Shown here: one piece after another, positions 58,722-64,000 of the stretch
How positions within the stretch are numbered: position 1 is the stretch's first letter
Layout: each line of letters opens with the position of its first letter
The notes under the pieces: generated by a model
What the model was told of the DNA's origin: nothing
The model's database searches: none
The model's input: only the letters and a program-made list of their open reading frames with translations
NCBI RefSeq assembly: GCF_004152865.1
Contig: NZ_SEOO01000018.1
Coordinates: 23,325-87,324, forward strand
Direction: 5' to 3'
Source of the DNA: Sphingobium cupriresistens
Lineage (GTDB): Bacteria > Pseudomonadota > Alphaproteobacteria > Sphingomonadales > Sphingomonadaceae
Length of the DNA stretch: 64,000 bases
Translations under genes and position numbers: made by a program

Positions 58722-58795
58722 CCATGCGGCCGGACGCAGCGGGTCGGCGGCTCGACCCTTTTCGGGTTGAGCGGGAGCCAAGCGTCCGGCATGGA
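58722..58795. other. structured element upstream of the lipoprotein gene
   Basis: ccatgc..cggacgc at the left pairs with gcgtccggcatgg at the right (about 13 bp with a 3-nt bulge), and inside it gctcgaccc-ttttc-gggttgagc forms a second hairpin. It lies just upstream of the rpsM -35 box and ends next to the lipoprotein start codon, so it can only be part of the lipoprotein leader or a binding region. No known RNA family was recognised. Confidence 0.5.
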
Positions 58796-58800
58796 AGGCT

Positions 58801-59382
58801 ATGCGTCTTATCCCATCCTTCACCGCGCTTGCGCCGTTTTTGATCCTGCTCGGTTCCTGCGTCGGTCCCGGCGCGCAGCGGCCGGTGACGCGGCCCGCGT
58901 CTGTACCGGCGCCTGCGTCCGCGCCTGCGCGGCCGTCTCCGGCTGCGCCTGCCCCCGCATCGACGCCGCAGCCCGCGCCGGTCGCGAGCGGCTGGCAATA
59001 TCGGCCGGTTGCGCCGGGCGGCTGGACCTATCGTGCCGAGGCGGCGGGATCGTCGGCCGCGTTCGGACCCGGCGTTGCCGATGCGCAACTGACGCTGCGC
59101 TGCGATCGTGCCAGCCGCCGGGTCAGTCTGGCGCGGGCGGGGGCCGGGGCTGGGCAGGGCGCGCTGATCGTGCGGACCAGCTATGGCGCGGCGAGTTGGC
59201 CGGCGACGGTGTCTGCCGGAGCGGCGGGGCAACTGGTCGCCTTCCGCGCGGCGTCCGACGCGGGGCTCGACCAACTGGCCTATAGCCGTGGCAAGATCGC
59301 GGTGGAGGCGGCGGGCGCGCCGATGCTGATCGTTCCGGCCTGGGCCGAAATATCGCGCGTCATCGAAGATTGCCGGGGCTGA
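58801..59382 (+). CDS. putative lipoprotein
   Basis: A 193-residue protein. The N-terminus MRLIPSFTALAPFLILLGSC ends in a lipobox (L-G-S-C, Cys20), so it is probably lipid-anchored in the envelope. A Pro/Ala linker of about 40 residues follows (PAPASAPARPSPAAPAPAS), then a compact domain starting SGWQYRPVAPGGWTYRAEAA and ending IVPAWAEISRVIEDCRG. No known function. The ggaagg site is only two bases from the ATG, and the structured element lies just ahead. Confidence 0.72.
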   Translation: MRLIPSFTALAPFLILLGSCVGPGAQRPVTRPASVPAPASAPARPSPAAPAPASTPQPAPVASGWQYRPVAPGGWTYRAEAAGSSAAFGPGVADAQLTLRCDRASRRVSLARAGAGAGQGALIVRTSYGAASWPATVSAGAAGQLVAFRAASDAGLDQLAYSRGKIAVEAAGAPMLIVPAWAEISRVIEDCRG

Positions 59383-59486
59383 ACCGTTGGACGCGATTCC
59401 GGTCGAGGTGCGGACGCGGAAGTATGATTCGAAAAAAGAAAATTACAAGTCTTGATCCTACCTTGCGTCTGATTCAAAGTCCGTCT

Positions 59487-59522
59487 CGTGGCCGATCAGA
59501 GGTTACATCGAAGTCGGCCACG
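59487..59522 (+). promoter_or_regulatory. 9-bp hairpin ahead of the maximal ribosome binding site
   Basis: cgtggccga and tcggccacg form a perfect stem around an 18-nt loop, ending 16 bases before the aaaggaggtgatcc ribosome binding site. It could be a leader structure controlling the small reading frame. Confidence 0.5.
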
Positions 59523-59553
59523 CGGGCTTCAACTAGCGAAAGGAGGTGATCCG

Positions 59554-59610
59554 ATGTCTCATGGTTCAGCATTGGGGTCGGTTCAGTCCATTCGGGAAAC
59601 GCGCCGCTGA
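59554..59610 (+). CDS. 18-residue peptide frame with a maximal Shine-Dalgarno sequence
   Basis: The frame encodes MSHGSALGSVQSIRETRR and then stops. It is preceded by aaaggaggtgatcc (59539-59552), a 14-base match to the complement of the 16S rRNA 3' end, which is as strong a ribosome binding site as can exist, though the one-base spacing to the ATG is unusually tight when counted from the full match. The peptide is too short for a domain. It could be a leader peptide or a genuine small protein. No plus-strand gene follows for 1.6 kb. Confidence 0.5.
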   Translation: MSHGSALGSVQSIRETRR

Positions 59611-59743
59611 GCGACGCCTTGGCGTCGACCCCTCTCCAGAGACTGTGAGCGCCAATAGACAGGCCATGTCTCTGTGCGGGCGATAGCGCGATATTCCGTT
59701 TTCCTTGGGCGGTGCTTCCGGCCGCTGACCATGCACATGATGG

Positions 59744-59765
59744 GTCGTCGGGTTTCCCCCGACGG
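59744..59765 (+). terminator. terminator-like hairpin after the peptide frame
   Basis: cgtcggg-tttcc-cccgacg forms a compact GC stem about 135 bases after the peptide stop codon, without a clear U-run. It would limit a plus-strand transcript to about 300 bases. Confidence 0.4.
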
Positions 59766-59836
59766 CCCCTCTCATGCTTTGCGTGGTCGATAGCATATTG
59801 CAGTCCGGGACATAGGCAGGGCTGATACTCAGCCGG

Positions 59837-60109
59837 TCAGCGCTCCAGCCCCTTCGCCTTGCCCCAGGCGCGCGCGGCGGTGTAGCCCAGATAGCCGGTG
59901 CCAAAGAGCGCGTAGAGCGGTTCGGGCAGGGCATCGAGATAGGCGCGCATCCCCGCGATGATCGCCGCCGCCGTGGCCGGATGGACGCCTGCGACCAACC
60001 CCATCGGCACCGACCAAAGTAGCAGCGCGTACATGACATAGAGGAAGGCGGGCCGCGCCCGCCGTGCCCACGGGTCGGTGGAATCAGATTCGGTTTCCTG
60101 CTGCATCAC
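59837..60109 (-). CDS. three-helix holin-like protein
   Basis: A 90-residue membrane protein with three hydrophobic segments (FLYVMYALLLWSVPMGLVAG near residue 22, TAAAIIAGMRAYLDAL and LYALFGTGYLGYTAARAWG). It resembles the 3TM holins of gene transfer agents and phages, which open the membrane for the endolysin. It lies eight bases downstream of the glycoside hydrolase gene on the same strand, forming a lysis pair. Confidence 0.75.
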   Translation of the reverse strand: MMQQETESDSTDPWARRARPAFLYVMYALLLWSVPMGLVAGVHPATAAAIIAGMRAYLDALPEPLYALFGTGYLGYTAARAWGKAKGLER

Positions 60110-60117
60110 GGCCTCCC

Positions 60118-60657
60118 TTAACCGATCCGGTTGGCGAGCCAGCCATAGAGAAAGGCTTCGTTGGCCGGGCGCTGCTCCGCCAGGGCGATATAGCGTTCGC
60201 CCTGGAGCGCCTCCATCGCCTTGAGCAGAACCTTGTCGCCGGCCGCGCCGCGCAGCGTGCGGAAGGCGCGTAGAGCAGCGAGCGTCCGTGCGCCGATCGC
60301 CCGGTCCACCTTGATGTCGGGATAATCCTGCTGGTTGCGGTTGAGCGCATTGAGCGCCCGCTGGAGGAAGCCGGTCGCGGCGGCGACGCCCATATTGACG
60401 CCGGTGTCGAACAATTCGGCGGCGATCGGCCCGCTCATCTCGGCGACGAAGGCATAGCCGGGCCGTTCCCAGTAAATTCGGCGGTAGATGTCCTGGGCCA
60501 CGCTGCGCGGCATCGCCTGCATATCGCCAGCATAGCCATTGGCGCGAGCGACGCCCAAGGTGATGCCCATATTGGTCGGGCCGCCGCGATCGGCGGGGTG
60601 ATTGCTATAGCCGCCTTCGCGGGCGATGACCTCTTCGATCAGGTCGTCAATATCCAT
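60118..60657 (-). CDS. GH108-type N-acetylmuramidase (endolysin)
   Basis: A 179-residue peptidoglycan hydrolase. The catalytic Glu is in VIAREGGYSNHPADRGGPTN near residue 13, the hallmark EGGY motif of glycoside hydrolase family 108, followed by MGITLGVARANG. The C-terminal peptidoglycan-binding part contains DTGVNMGVAAATGFLQRALN. No signal peptide, so it depends on the neighbouring holin for export. The start MDIDDLIEEVI at 60657 is preferred. Confidence 0.9.
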   Translation of the reverse strand: MDIDDLIEEVIAREGGYSNHPADRGGPTNMGITLGVARANGYAGDMQAMPRSVAQDIYRRIYWERPGYAFVAEMSGPIAAELFDTGVNMGVAAATGFLQRALNALNRNQQDYPDIKVDRAIGARTLAALRAFRTLRGAAGDKVLLKAMEALQGERYIALAEQRPANEAFLYGWLANRIG

Positions 60658-60742
60658 ATTCGCCTCCTTCATAGATGAGGCGAATCATTTATCCCATATG
60701 GTTCGTTGTAGGACAGGGGAAATGTGGCCCTGTTCGGAGCGA

Positions 60743-60880
60743 TCAGTCGCGGGGTTTGCGATCATCATCTTTCGATGTGACTTCGATATGGCGCTTCATC
60801 CAACGCTGAATATGCGTCAGGCTGAGCCGCAGGAGGATCAGCAGGATGGCGCCAAGCGCGGCGCCGGTCATCATATACAT
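60743..60880 (-). CDS. small single-span membrane protein
   Basis: A 45-residue frame: an N-terminal hydrophobic helix (MMTGAALGAILLILLRLSL) followed by a basic tail ending KDDDRKPRD. It lies 85 bases upstream of the endolysin on the same strand. The ribosome binding site is weak (ggg at 14 bases), so the call is tentative. It might be a further component of the lysis cassette. Confidence 0.4.
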   Translation of the reverse strand: MYMMTGAALGAILLILLRLSLTHIQRWMKRHIEVTSKDDDRKPRD

Positions 60881-61042
60881 AAGGCTGTTTTCCCGGCACC
60901 ACGGGCGAGGCCGCAACGCCACCGCCATCGTCGCATGGTGGCGTGACCATGTCGATCGACTGTCGGTCATATAGGCGTGCCGGTCGTAAGGCCCAAATGA
61001 AAACGCCGCCTTCTGCATATGCGCAGAAATCGGCGGCTTTCT

Positions 61043-61090
61043 TGGTCGGGACGAGAGGATTCGAACCTCCGACCCCCACACCCCCAGCCG
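61043..61090 (-). other. attachment site: 3' fragment of a tRNA-Pro gene
   Basis: On the minus strand the segment GGGGGTCGGAGGTTCGAATC-CTCTCGTCCCGACCA carries the T-arm, the acceptor 3' strand CGTCCCG, A73 and CCA of a proline tRNA. The 5' half (which would read CGGGACG...GCGCAGCC) is absent from the sequence to the right. A tRNA 3' fragment next to an integrase is the usual remnant at the far end of an element that integrated into the tRNA gene. The core is about 45 bases. Confidence 0.8.
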
Positions 61091-61100
61091 CTTTTTTGGC

Positions 61101-61133
61101 GATTTTCGACGCATCGCAGTGCATCGAAAAATC
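61101..61133. repeat. imperfect inverted repeat near the attachment site
   Basis: gattttcgacgca and tgcatcgaaaaatc are near-perfect reverse complements (one indel, one mismatch) around a 6-base centre. It lies between the tRNA fragment and the integrase gene, where recombinase core or accessory sites are found. Confidence 0.4.
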
Positions 61134-61219
61134 TTGATTTTATCACAGATTTACAACAGCTTGTGAACGTGATCGGCGTTTCGATCGGTCGCGTTTTGTT
61201 CCATCGCGATGCGGCAAGT

Positions 61220-61241
61220 TGCACCACCAGTGCACCACCAG
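61220..61241. repeat. tandem 11-bp direct repeat upstream of the integrase
   Basis: tgcaccaccag is repeated twice head to tail, 20 bases before the integrase start codon. It could be an arm-type binding site for the integrase or its excisionase. Confidence 0.45.
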
Positions 61242-61261
61242 AGTGATTCGGAAGGGTTGGA

Positions 61262-62500
61262 ATGAGAACTGTTCTGACACAAGTGATGATCGAAAAAATG
61301 GCCAATCCGGTTAAGGTCGAAGATCATCGCGATGCGCGCCTCAAGGGGTTGGTGCTGAGGGTGACGCCTACCGGGGTAAAGTCCTTCTACTGCGAATATG
61401 CGCGCGGCAAACGTGTGTGGCTGGGAAGGGCCGATGCGCTCGGCTTGGCGGAGGCGCGCGAGAGCGCCCGCGCGATCCTCGCCGATGCCTATCGGGGCAT
61501 CGACCCCATCGAAGCGCGCAAACCCAAGCCGGGCGTCCCGACGTTTCGAGCTTTTCTTGATGGCGACTATGCGATCTGGGCCAAGGCCAATCAACGGGCA
61601 CACGCGCAGAACCTCAAGCGTCTGGCGACGGCGTTCAAACCGCTGCTGGACAAGCGACTCGATCAAATCACCGGGCTGGACGTGGAGAAGTGGCGCGCGG
61701 GGGAAATAGAGCGCGGCCTGAGCCTCGAAACCATCAATCGAGACATTTCCTCGATCAAGGCCGCATTCAATCGCGCTGTCGATTGGGAGCTGATCGCGAC
61801 CAATCCTCTCGCCAAGGTCAAAAAGTCTCGGACGGACGACTGCCTCAAGGTGCGGTTCCTGAGCGATAATGAGGAGGCCCGGCTTCGTATCGCAATAGAC
61901 GCACGCGAGGAGCGCCGCCGCGCCGAACGTGATTCCGCCAATCATTGGCGGCGCGAGCGTGGCTATGTGCTGCTGCCCAGCCTGCGAACGGCGATGTTCA
62001 CCGATCATGTAAAGCCGTTGATCCTGCTGTCGATCAACACCGGCTGTCGTCGCGGTGAATTATTCGACCTTACATGGTCCAATGTCGATCTCGACCGGCG
62101 CATCCTGACGGTTACAGGGGCGACGGCGAAATCCAAGCGAACGCGCCACATTCCCCTCAACCGGGAAGCGACGCTGGTTCTGCAAGGATGGCGGGCGCAG
62201 GCGGAAGAAGCGGATGGACTGGTGTTCGTCAACGAGGCAGGGCAGCGTTTCGACCGTGTGAACTTCTCGTGGCGGCGGCTGCTCAAGGATGCAGGCATTG
62301 CCGGGTTTCGCTGGCACGACATGCGCCATCATTTCGCATCGCGGTTGGTGATGGGGGGCGTCGATCTCAACACGGTTCGCGAACTGCTCGGCCATAGCGA
62401 TTACGCCATGACCTTGCGCTATGCCCATCTTGCGCCTGAGCATAAGTTGAAAGCGGTTGAGGTTCTTGATCGCAGATCCTCCCTGGCGGCGGCGGCGTGA
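61262..62500 (+). CDS. tyrosine-type site-specific integrase
   Basis: A 412-residue tyrosine recombinase. The N-terminal arm-binding domain (VEDHRDARLKGLVLRVTPTG) is of the phage/island P4-like type, followed by a SAM-like core-binding domain (about residues 95-180). The catalytic residues are all present: Arg in NTGCRRGELFDLTW near residue 263, Lys in GATAKSKRTRHIPL near 292, His-x-x-Arg in HDMRHHFASRL near 356, His in ELLGHSDYAM near 380 and the nucleophile Tyr in LRYAHLAPEHK near 392. It sits next to the tRNA-Pro fragment it presumably uses. Confidence 0.95.
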   Translation: MRTVLTQVMIEKMANPVKVEDHRDARLKGLVLRVTPTGVKSFYCEYARGKRVWLGRADALGLAEARESARAILADAYRGIDPIEARKPKPGVPTFRAFLDGDYAIWAKANQRAHAQNLKRLATAFKPLLDKRLDQITGLDVEKWRAGEIERGLSLETINRDISSIKAAFNRAVDWELIATNPLAKVKKSRTDDCLKVRFLSDNEEARLRIAIDAREERRRAERDSANHWRRERGYVLLPSLRTAMFTDHVKPLILLSINTGCRRGELFDLTWSNVDLDRRILTVTGATAKSKRTRHIPLNREATLVLQGWRAQAEEADGLVFVNEAGQRFDRVNFSWRRLLKDAGIAGFRWHDMRHHFASRLVMGGVDLNTVRELLGHSDYAMTLRYAHLAPEHKLKAVEVLDRRSSLAAAA

Positions 62501-62542
62501 AGTGTCATCTCAAATTGACTTTGTTGGCAGATATGACTACAT

Positions 62543-62902
62543 ATGACGAAATCTCGTAAGACCCTCCGCACAATCTCTTGGATCAAGGCGGCGCGGAAGG
62601 ATTTCGAAGCGTTCCCTATGGGGGCGATGGATCGGGCGCTTGATGCCCTCACTGTCGTGGCCGATGGCGGAACGCCGGACCTCGCCAAGCCGCTCGCCGG
62701 GCTTGGCTCAGGTGTATGGGAACTGGCGATCAAGGAGCGCGGCGACGCCTATCGCGTCGTTTATGCGCTCCAACTGGGCGATGACATCTGGGTGGTCCAT
62801 GCCTTCCAGAAGAAATCGACCAAAGGGATTGCGACGCCCCGCCACGAAATTGATCTCGTGCGCGAGCGCATCAAGCGGTTGAAGGAAATGCTCGATGGCT
62901 GA
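62543..62902 (+). CDS. HigB/Gp49-like toxin of a type II toxin-antitoxin pair
   Basis: A 119-residue basic protein of the RelE/ParE superfamily, Gp49 (phage-derived) subgroup. Features are RTISWIKAARKDFEAFPMGA near residue 8, LAGLGSGVWELAIKERGD near 50 and VHAFQKKSTKGIATP near 85, the last being the conserved FxKK segment. Such toxins cleave mRNA on the ribosome. It overlaps the antitoxin gene by 8 bases, and the toxin comes first, as in higBA loci. Confidence 0.88.
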   Translation: MTKSRKTLRTISWIKAARKDFEAFPMGAMDRALDALTVVADGGTPDLAKPLAGLGSGVWELAIKERGDAYRVVYALQLGDDIWVVHAFQKKSTKGIATPRHEIDLVRERIKRLKEMLDG

Positions 62903-63236
62903 CCATGATGATGATTTTGAACTGGTTCGCGGTTCCGGCAACGTCTTTGCCGATTTCGACGCGCCCGATGCGAACCTTCGCCAGTTTCGCGCCATCCTTG
63001 CCGCCGAAATTGTCAAAACCCTTGATGTTGAGAAGTTGACGGTGCGCGATGCTGAGGCGCGCACCGGCATTGCTGCGGCGGATTTCTCCCGCATCCGCCA
63101 GATCAAACTCGACCGTTTCACCATCGACCGGCTGATGCGTATTCTCGACCGGCTCAACCGGGATGTTCGGGTCAAGATTTCCGTCGCGCCGCGTGCGGGT
63201 GGGAAGCGGGCTTCTGTTTCGCCGCTCGCTGCCTGA
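62895..63236 (+). CDS. HigA-like antitoxin
   Basis: A 113-residue DNA-binding antitoxin of the XRE/HigA2 type. The helix-turn-helix covers about residues 45-90 (TVRDAEARTGIAAADFSRIR), and the tail is basic. The N-terminal 40 residues are acidic, suited to binding the toxin. Overlap with the toxin gene suggests co-translation; autoregulation of the promoter near 62520 is likely. Confidence 0.87.
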   Translation: MADHDDDFELVRGSGNVFADFDAPDANLRQFRAILAAEIVKTLDVEKLTVRDAEARTGIAAADFSRIRQIKLDRFTIDRLMRILDRLNRDVRVKISVAPRAGGKRASVSPLAA

Positions 63237-63337
63237 AACGGAATAGCCGCGATCGAAGGGAGCGGCCCACGCATGGGGCGGTGGGTGGGACAAACGAAGT
63301 GGCCGCCCCTGCTTGAGGCGGCCTCATCATAGATAGT

Positions 63338-63555
63338 TTATACCGCTTCCTCGATTGCTTCGGGGGCCGCCAGTTGGTGCAGATAGGCGACGGCTCGTTC
63401 GGCATGGGCGGCGGCTTGCACAATGGCGCGGGTGTCGTTTTGCAGCACCTTGATCCAGCTTGCGATATAGCTGGCATGATCGGGGCACGGCTCGATGCAA
63501 AGCCCAAGATCGGCGGCAAGGAAAGCTGCGCCAAGCTCGGCGACATATCCTGACA
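63338..63555 (-). pseudogene. C-terminal fragment of an ArdC-type antirestriction protein (DUF1738)
   Basis: A reading frame of about 70 codons on the minus strand ends in TAA at 63338. It contains YVAELGAAFLAADLGLCIEP, DHASYIASWIKVLQND and AAAHAERAVAYLHQL, typical of the C-terminal end of ArdC/DUF1738 zincin-like antirestriction proteins found on mobile elements. The upstream part of the gene is gone: the frame meets a stop codon (DFTH then stop) about 60 bases earlier. It marks decay of the element. Confidence 0.72.
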
Positions 63556-64000
63556 GTCCAGCAGAAAAATGCAGTTAGTGGGTGAAATCGATCGGTGTCT
63601 CCAGCATGATCAAATCCCCATGCGCCCAGTGCCGGGGATGGGCGGCGAGAACGACACAAGAGGCCCGCGCAAGCCGCGAGCCTCACCCGAAGGGGGGAGT
63701 AAGATCGAATGGAACTGCGCGGCGACGCCGGGGTTGCCGCGCATCGTGGCGAGCCTAGCAGAGAGTGTCGGTCAAACCTGCACTAGGTAAAGCCCACAAA
63801 TCAGCACCGTCGCGTAAGAGCCCGATCCGAAAGTTGTTGAGCAATACCAGCATGTTGTGATTCAGCCGTCTTTGGGTCGTGTCCCAGGAGGTGGTGTAGG
63901 AACCGTCAATCCACGGCAGGATCGGGATCGGGTTCGGGTCAGGCAGCCAGAGCTGGCAGGCTGACAATGGGGTTATGGCTCACCGCGCCGATTGTTTCCA
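63556..64000. other. unresolved right end of the window
   Basis: This 445-base stretch holds no gene I can support. A short hairpin (gaggc..cgcg-caagc-cgcg..gcctc, 63661-63684) is followed by aaggggggagtaag, which looks like a leader or ribosome binding site. A minus-strand frame of 70 codons at 63755-63967 lacks an ATG and is not recognisable. A minus-strand segment at 63590-63660 encoding HWAHGDLIMLETPIDFTH before a stop looks like the tail of another decayed element gene. Confidence 0.4.

Larger units (their letters stand above)
59383..59836. other. gene-poor stretch with leader-like RNA features
   Basis: No protein of normal size is encoded in these 454 bases. The first 100 bases are AT-rich (gaaaaaagaaaattacaag, then cttgatcctaccttgcg) and could hold a promoter. 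Then come a hairpin, an extreme ribosome binding site with an 18-codon frame, and a terminator-like hairpin at 59744-59765; these are listed separately. The rest shows nothing I recognise. Confidence 0.5.

Noticed and set aside
58722..58795. Signal recognition particle (4.5S) RNA
   Set aside because: The double hairpin has about the right size, but the conserved ggaagcagc/aggtcagg internal loops are missing.
61043..61140. Complete tRNA-Pro gene
   Set aside because: Only the 3' part matches; the D-arm and 5' acceptor strand are absent on the right side, so it is treated as an attachment-site fragment.
63569..63790. 73-codon plus-strand frame
   Set aside because: It runs antisense to the decayed element genes and across a hairpin, with biased composition. 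It looks like chance.
63755..63967. 70-codon minus-strand frame near the right edge
   Set aside because: It has no ATG or good ribosome binding site, and no recognisable motif. It may be a remnant but cannot be supported as a gene.

Overview
The window is GC-rich alphaproteobacterial chromosome, most likely from a sphingomonad (Sphingobium/Sphingomonas type). This assignment rests on gene content and protein character (kdsA, coq7, ubiH-like hydroxylase, ubiquinone-linked b561, the nadD-rsfS-rlmH-envC-ctpA order, a bacterial Cdc48 homologue) and on sphingomonad-style interspersed palindromes built around cccgcgcaggcggg. No database search was possible, so family names come from motifs and overall likeness.

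Layout. 0.1-8.5 kb: ubiH-like hydroxylase, SulP anion transporter, cytochrome b561, acetyl-CoA synthetase, a glutathione transferase, a diguanylate cyclase and a LysR regulator. 8.5-8.8 kb: a gene-free stretch with a strong rho-independent terminator and two copies of an anti-Shine-Dalgarno-like 11-mer, a candidate small RNA. 8.9-18.4 kb: Cdc48-type ATPase, SAM methyltransferase, LuxR-type regulator, proA, kdsA coupled to a tiny phospholipase A2-like protein, then a lipase-like membrane protein coupled to a cytochrome P450. 18.3-25.1 kb: a three-gene operon with 4-nt overlaps (large transglutaminase/DUF2126 protein, circularly permuted ATP-grasp + Alpha-E fusion, small transglutaminase), a predicted peptide-bond-forming or protein-modifying system. 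25.2-36.8 kb: tRNA-Leu(GAG), gltD-gltB, uppP, an NDUFA9-like reductase, a GDT1-type manganese exporter behind a recognisable yybP-ykoY manganese riboswitch, a DUF1801 protein and an amidase.

36.9-46.4 kb: two tandem paralogous exported proteins, coq7, dsbB, a C-terminal processing protease, degenerate EnvC, rlmH, rsfS, nadD, rmuC, and a GlxA-type AraC regulator whose 5' end carries an apparent +1 frameshift. 46.5-55.8 kb: alpha/beta hydrolase, SDR and membrane protein on the plus strand, then an aminotransferase, guaA, a TetA-like MFS carrier, an exported protein and a prolyl oligopeptidase. 55.9-58.7 kb: rpsM-rpsK-rpoA-rplQ, every gap filled by a large inverted repeat, with a good sigma70-type promoter upstream.

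58.8-64 kb: accessory end. It holds a lipoprotein, a small peptide reading frame with a maximal Shine-Dalgarno sequence, a holin/endolysin pair, and a 3' fragment of a tRNA-Pro gene. The fragment looks like the left attachment site of an integrative element that continues beyond the window, with a tyrosine integrase, a HigB/HigA-like toxin-antitoxin pair and a decayed ArdC-type antirestriction gene.
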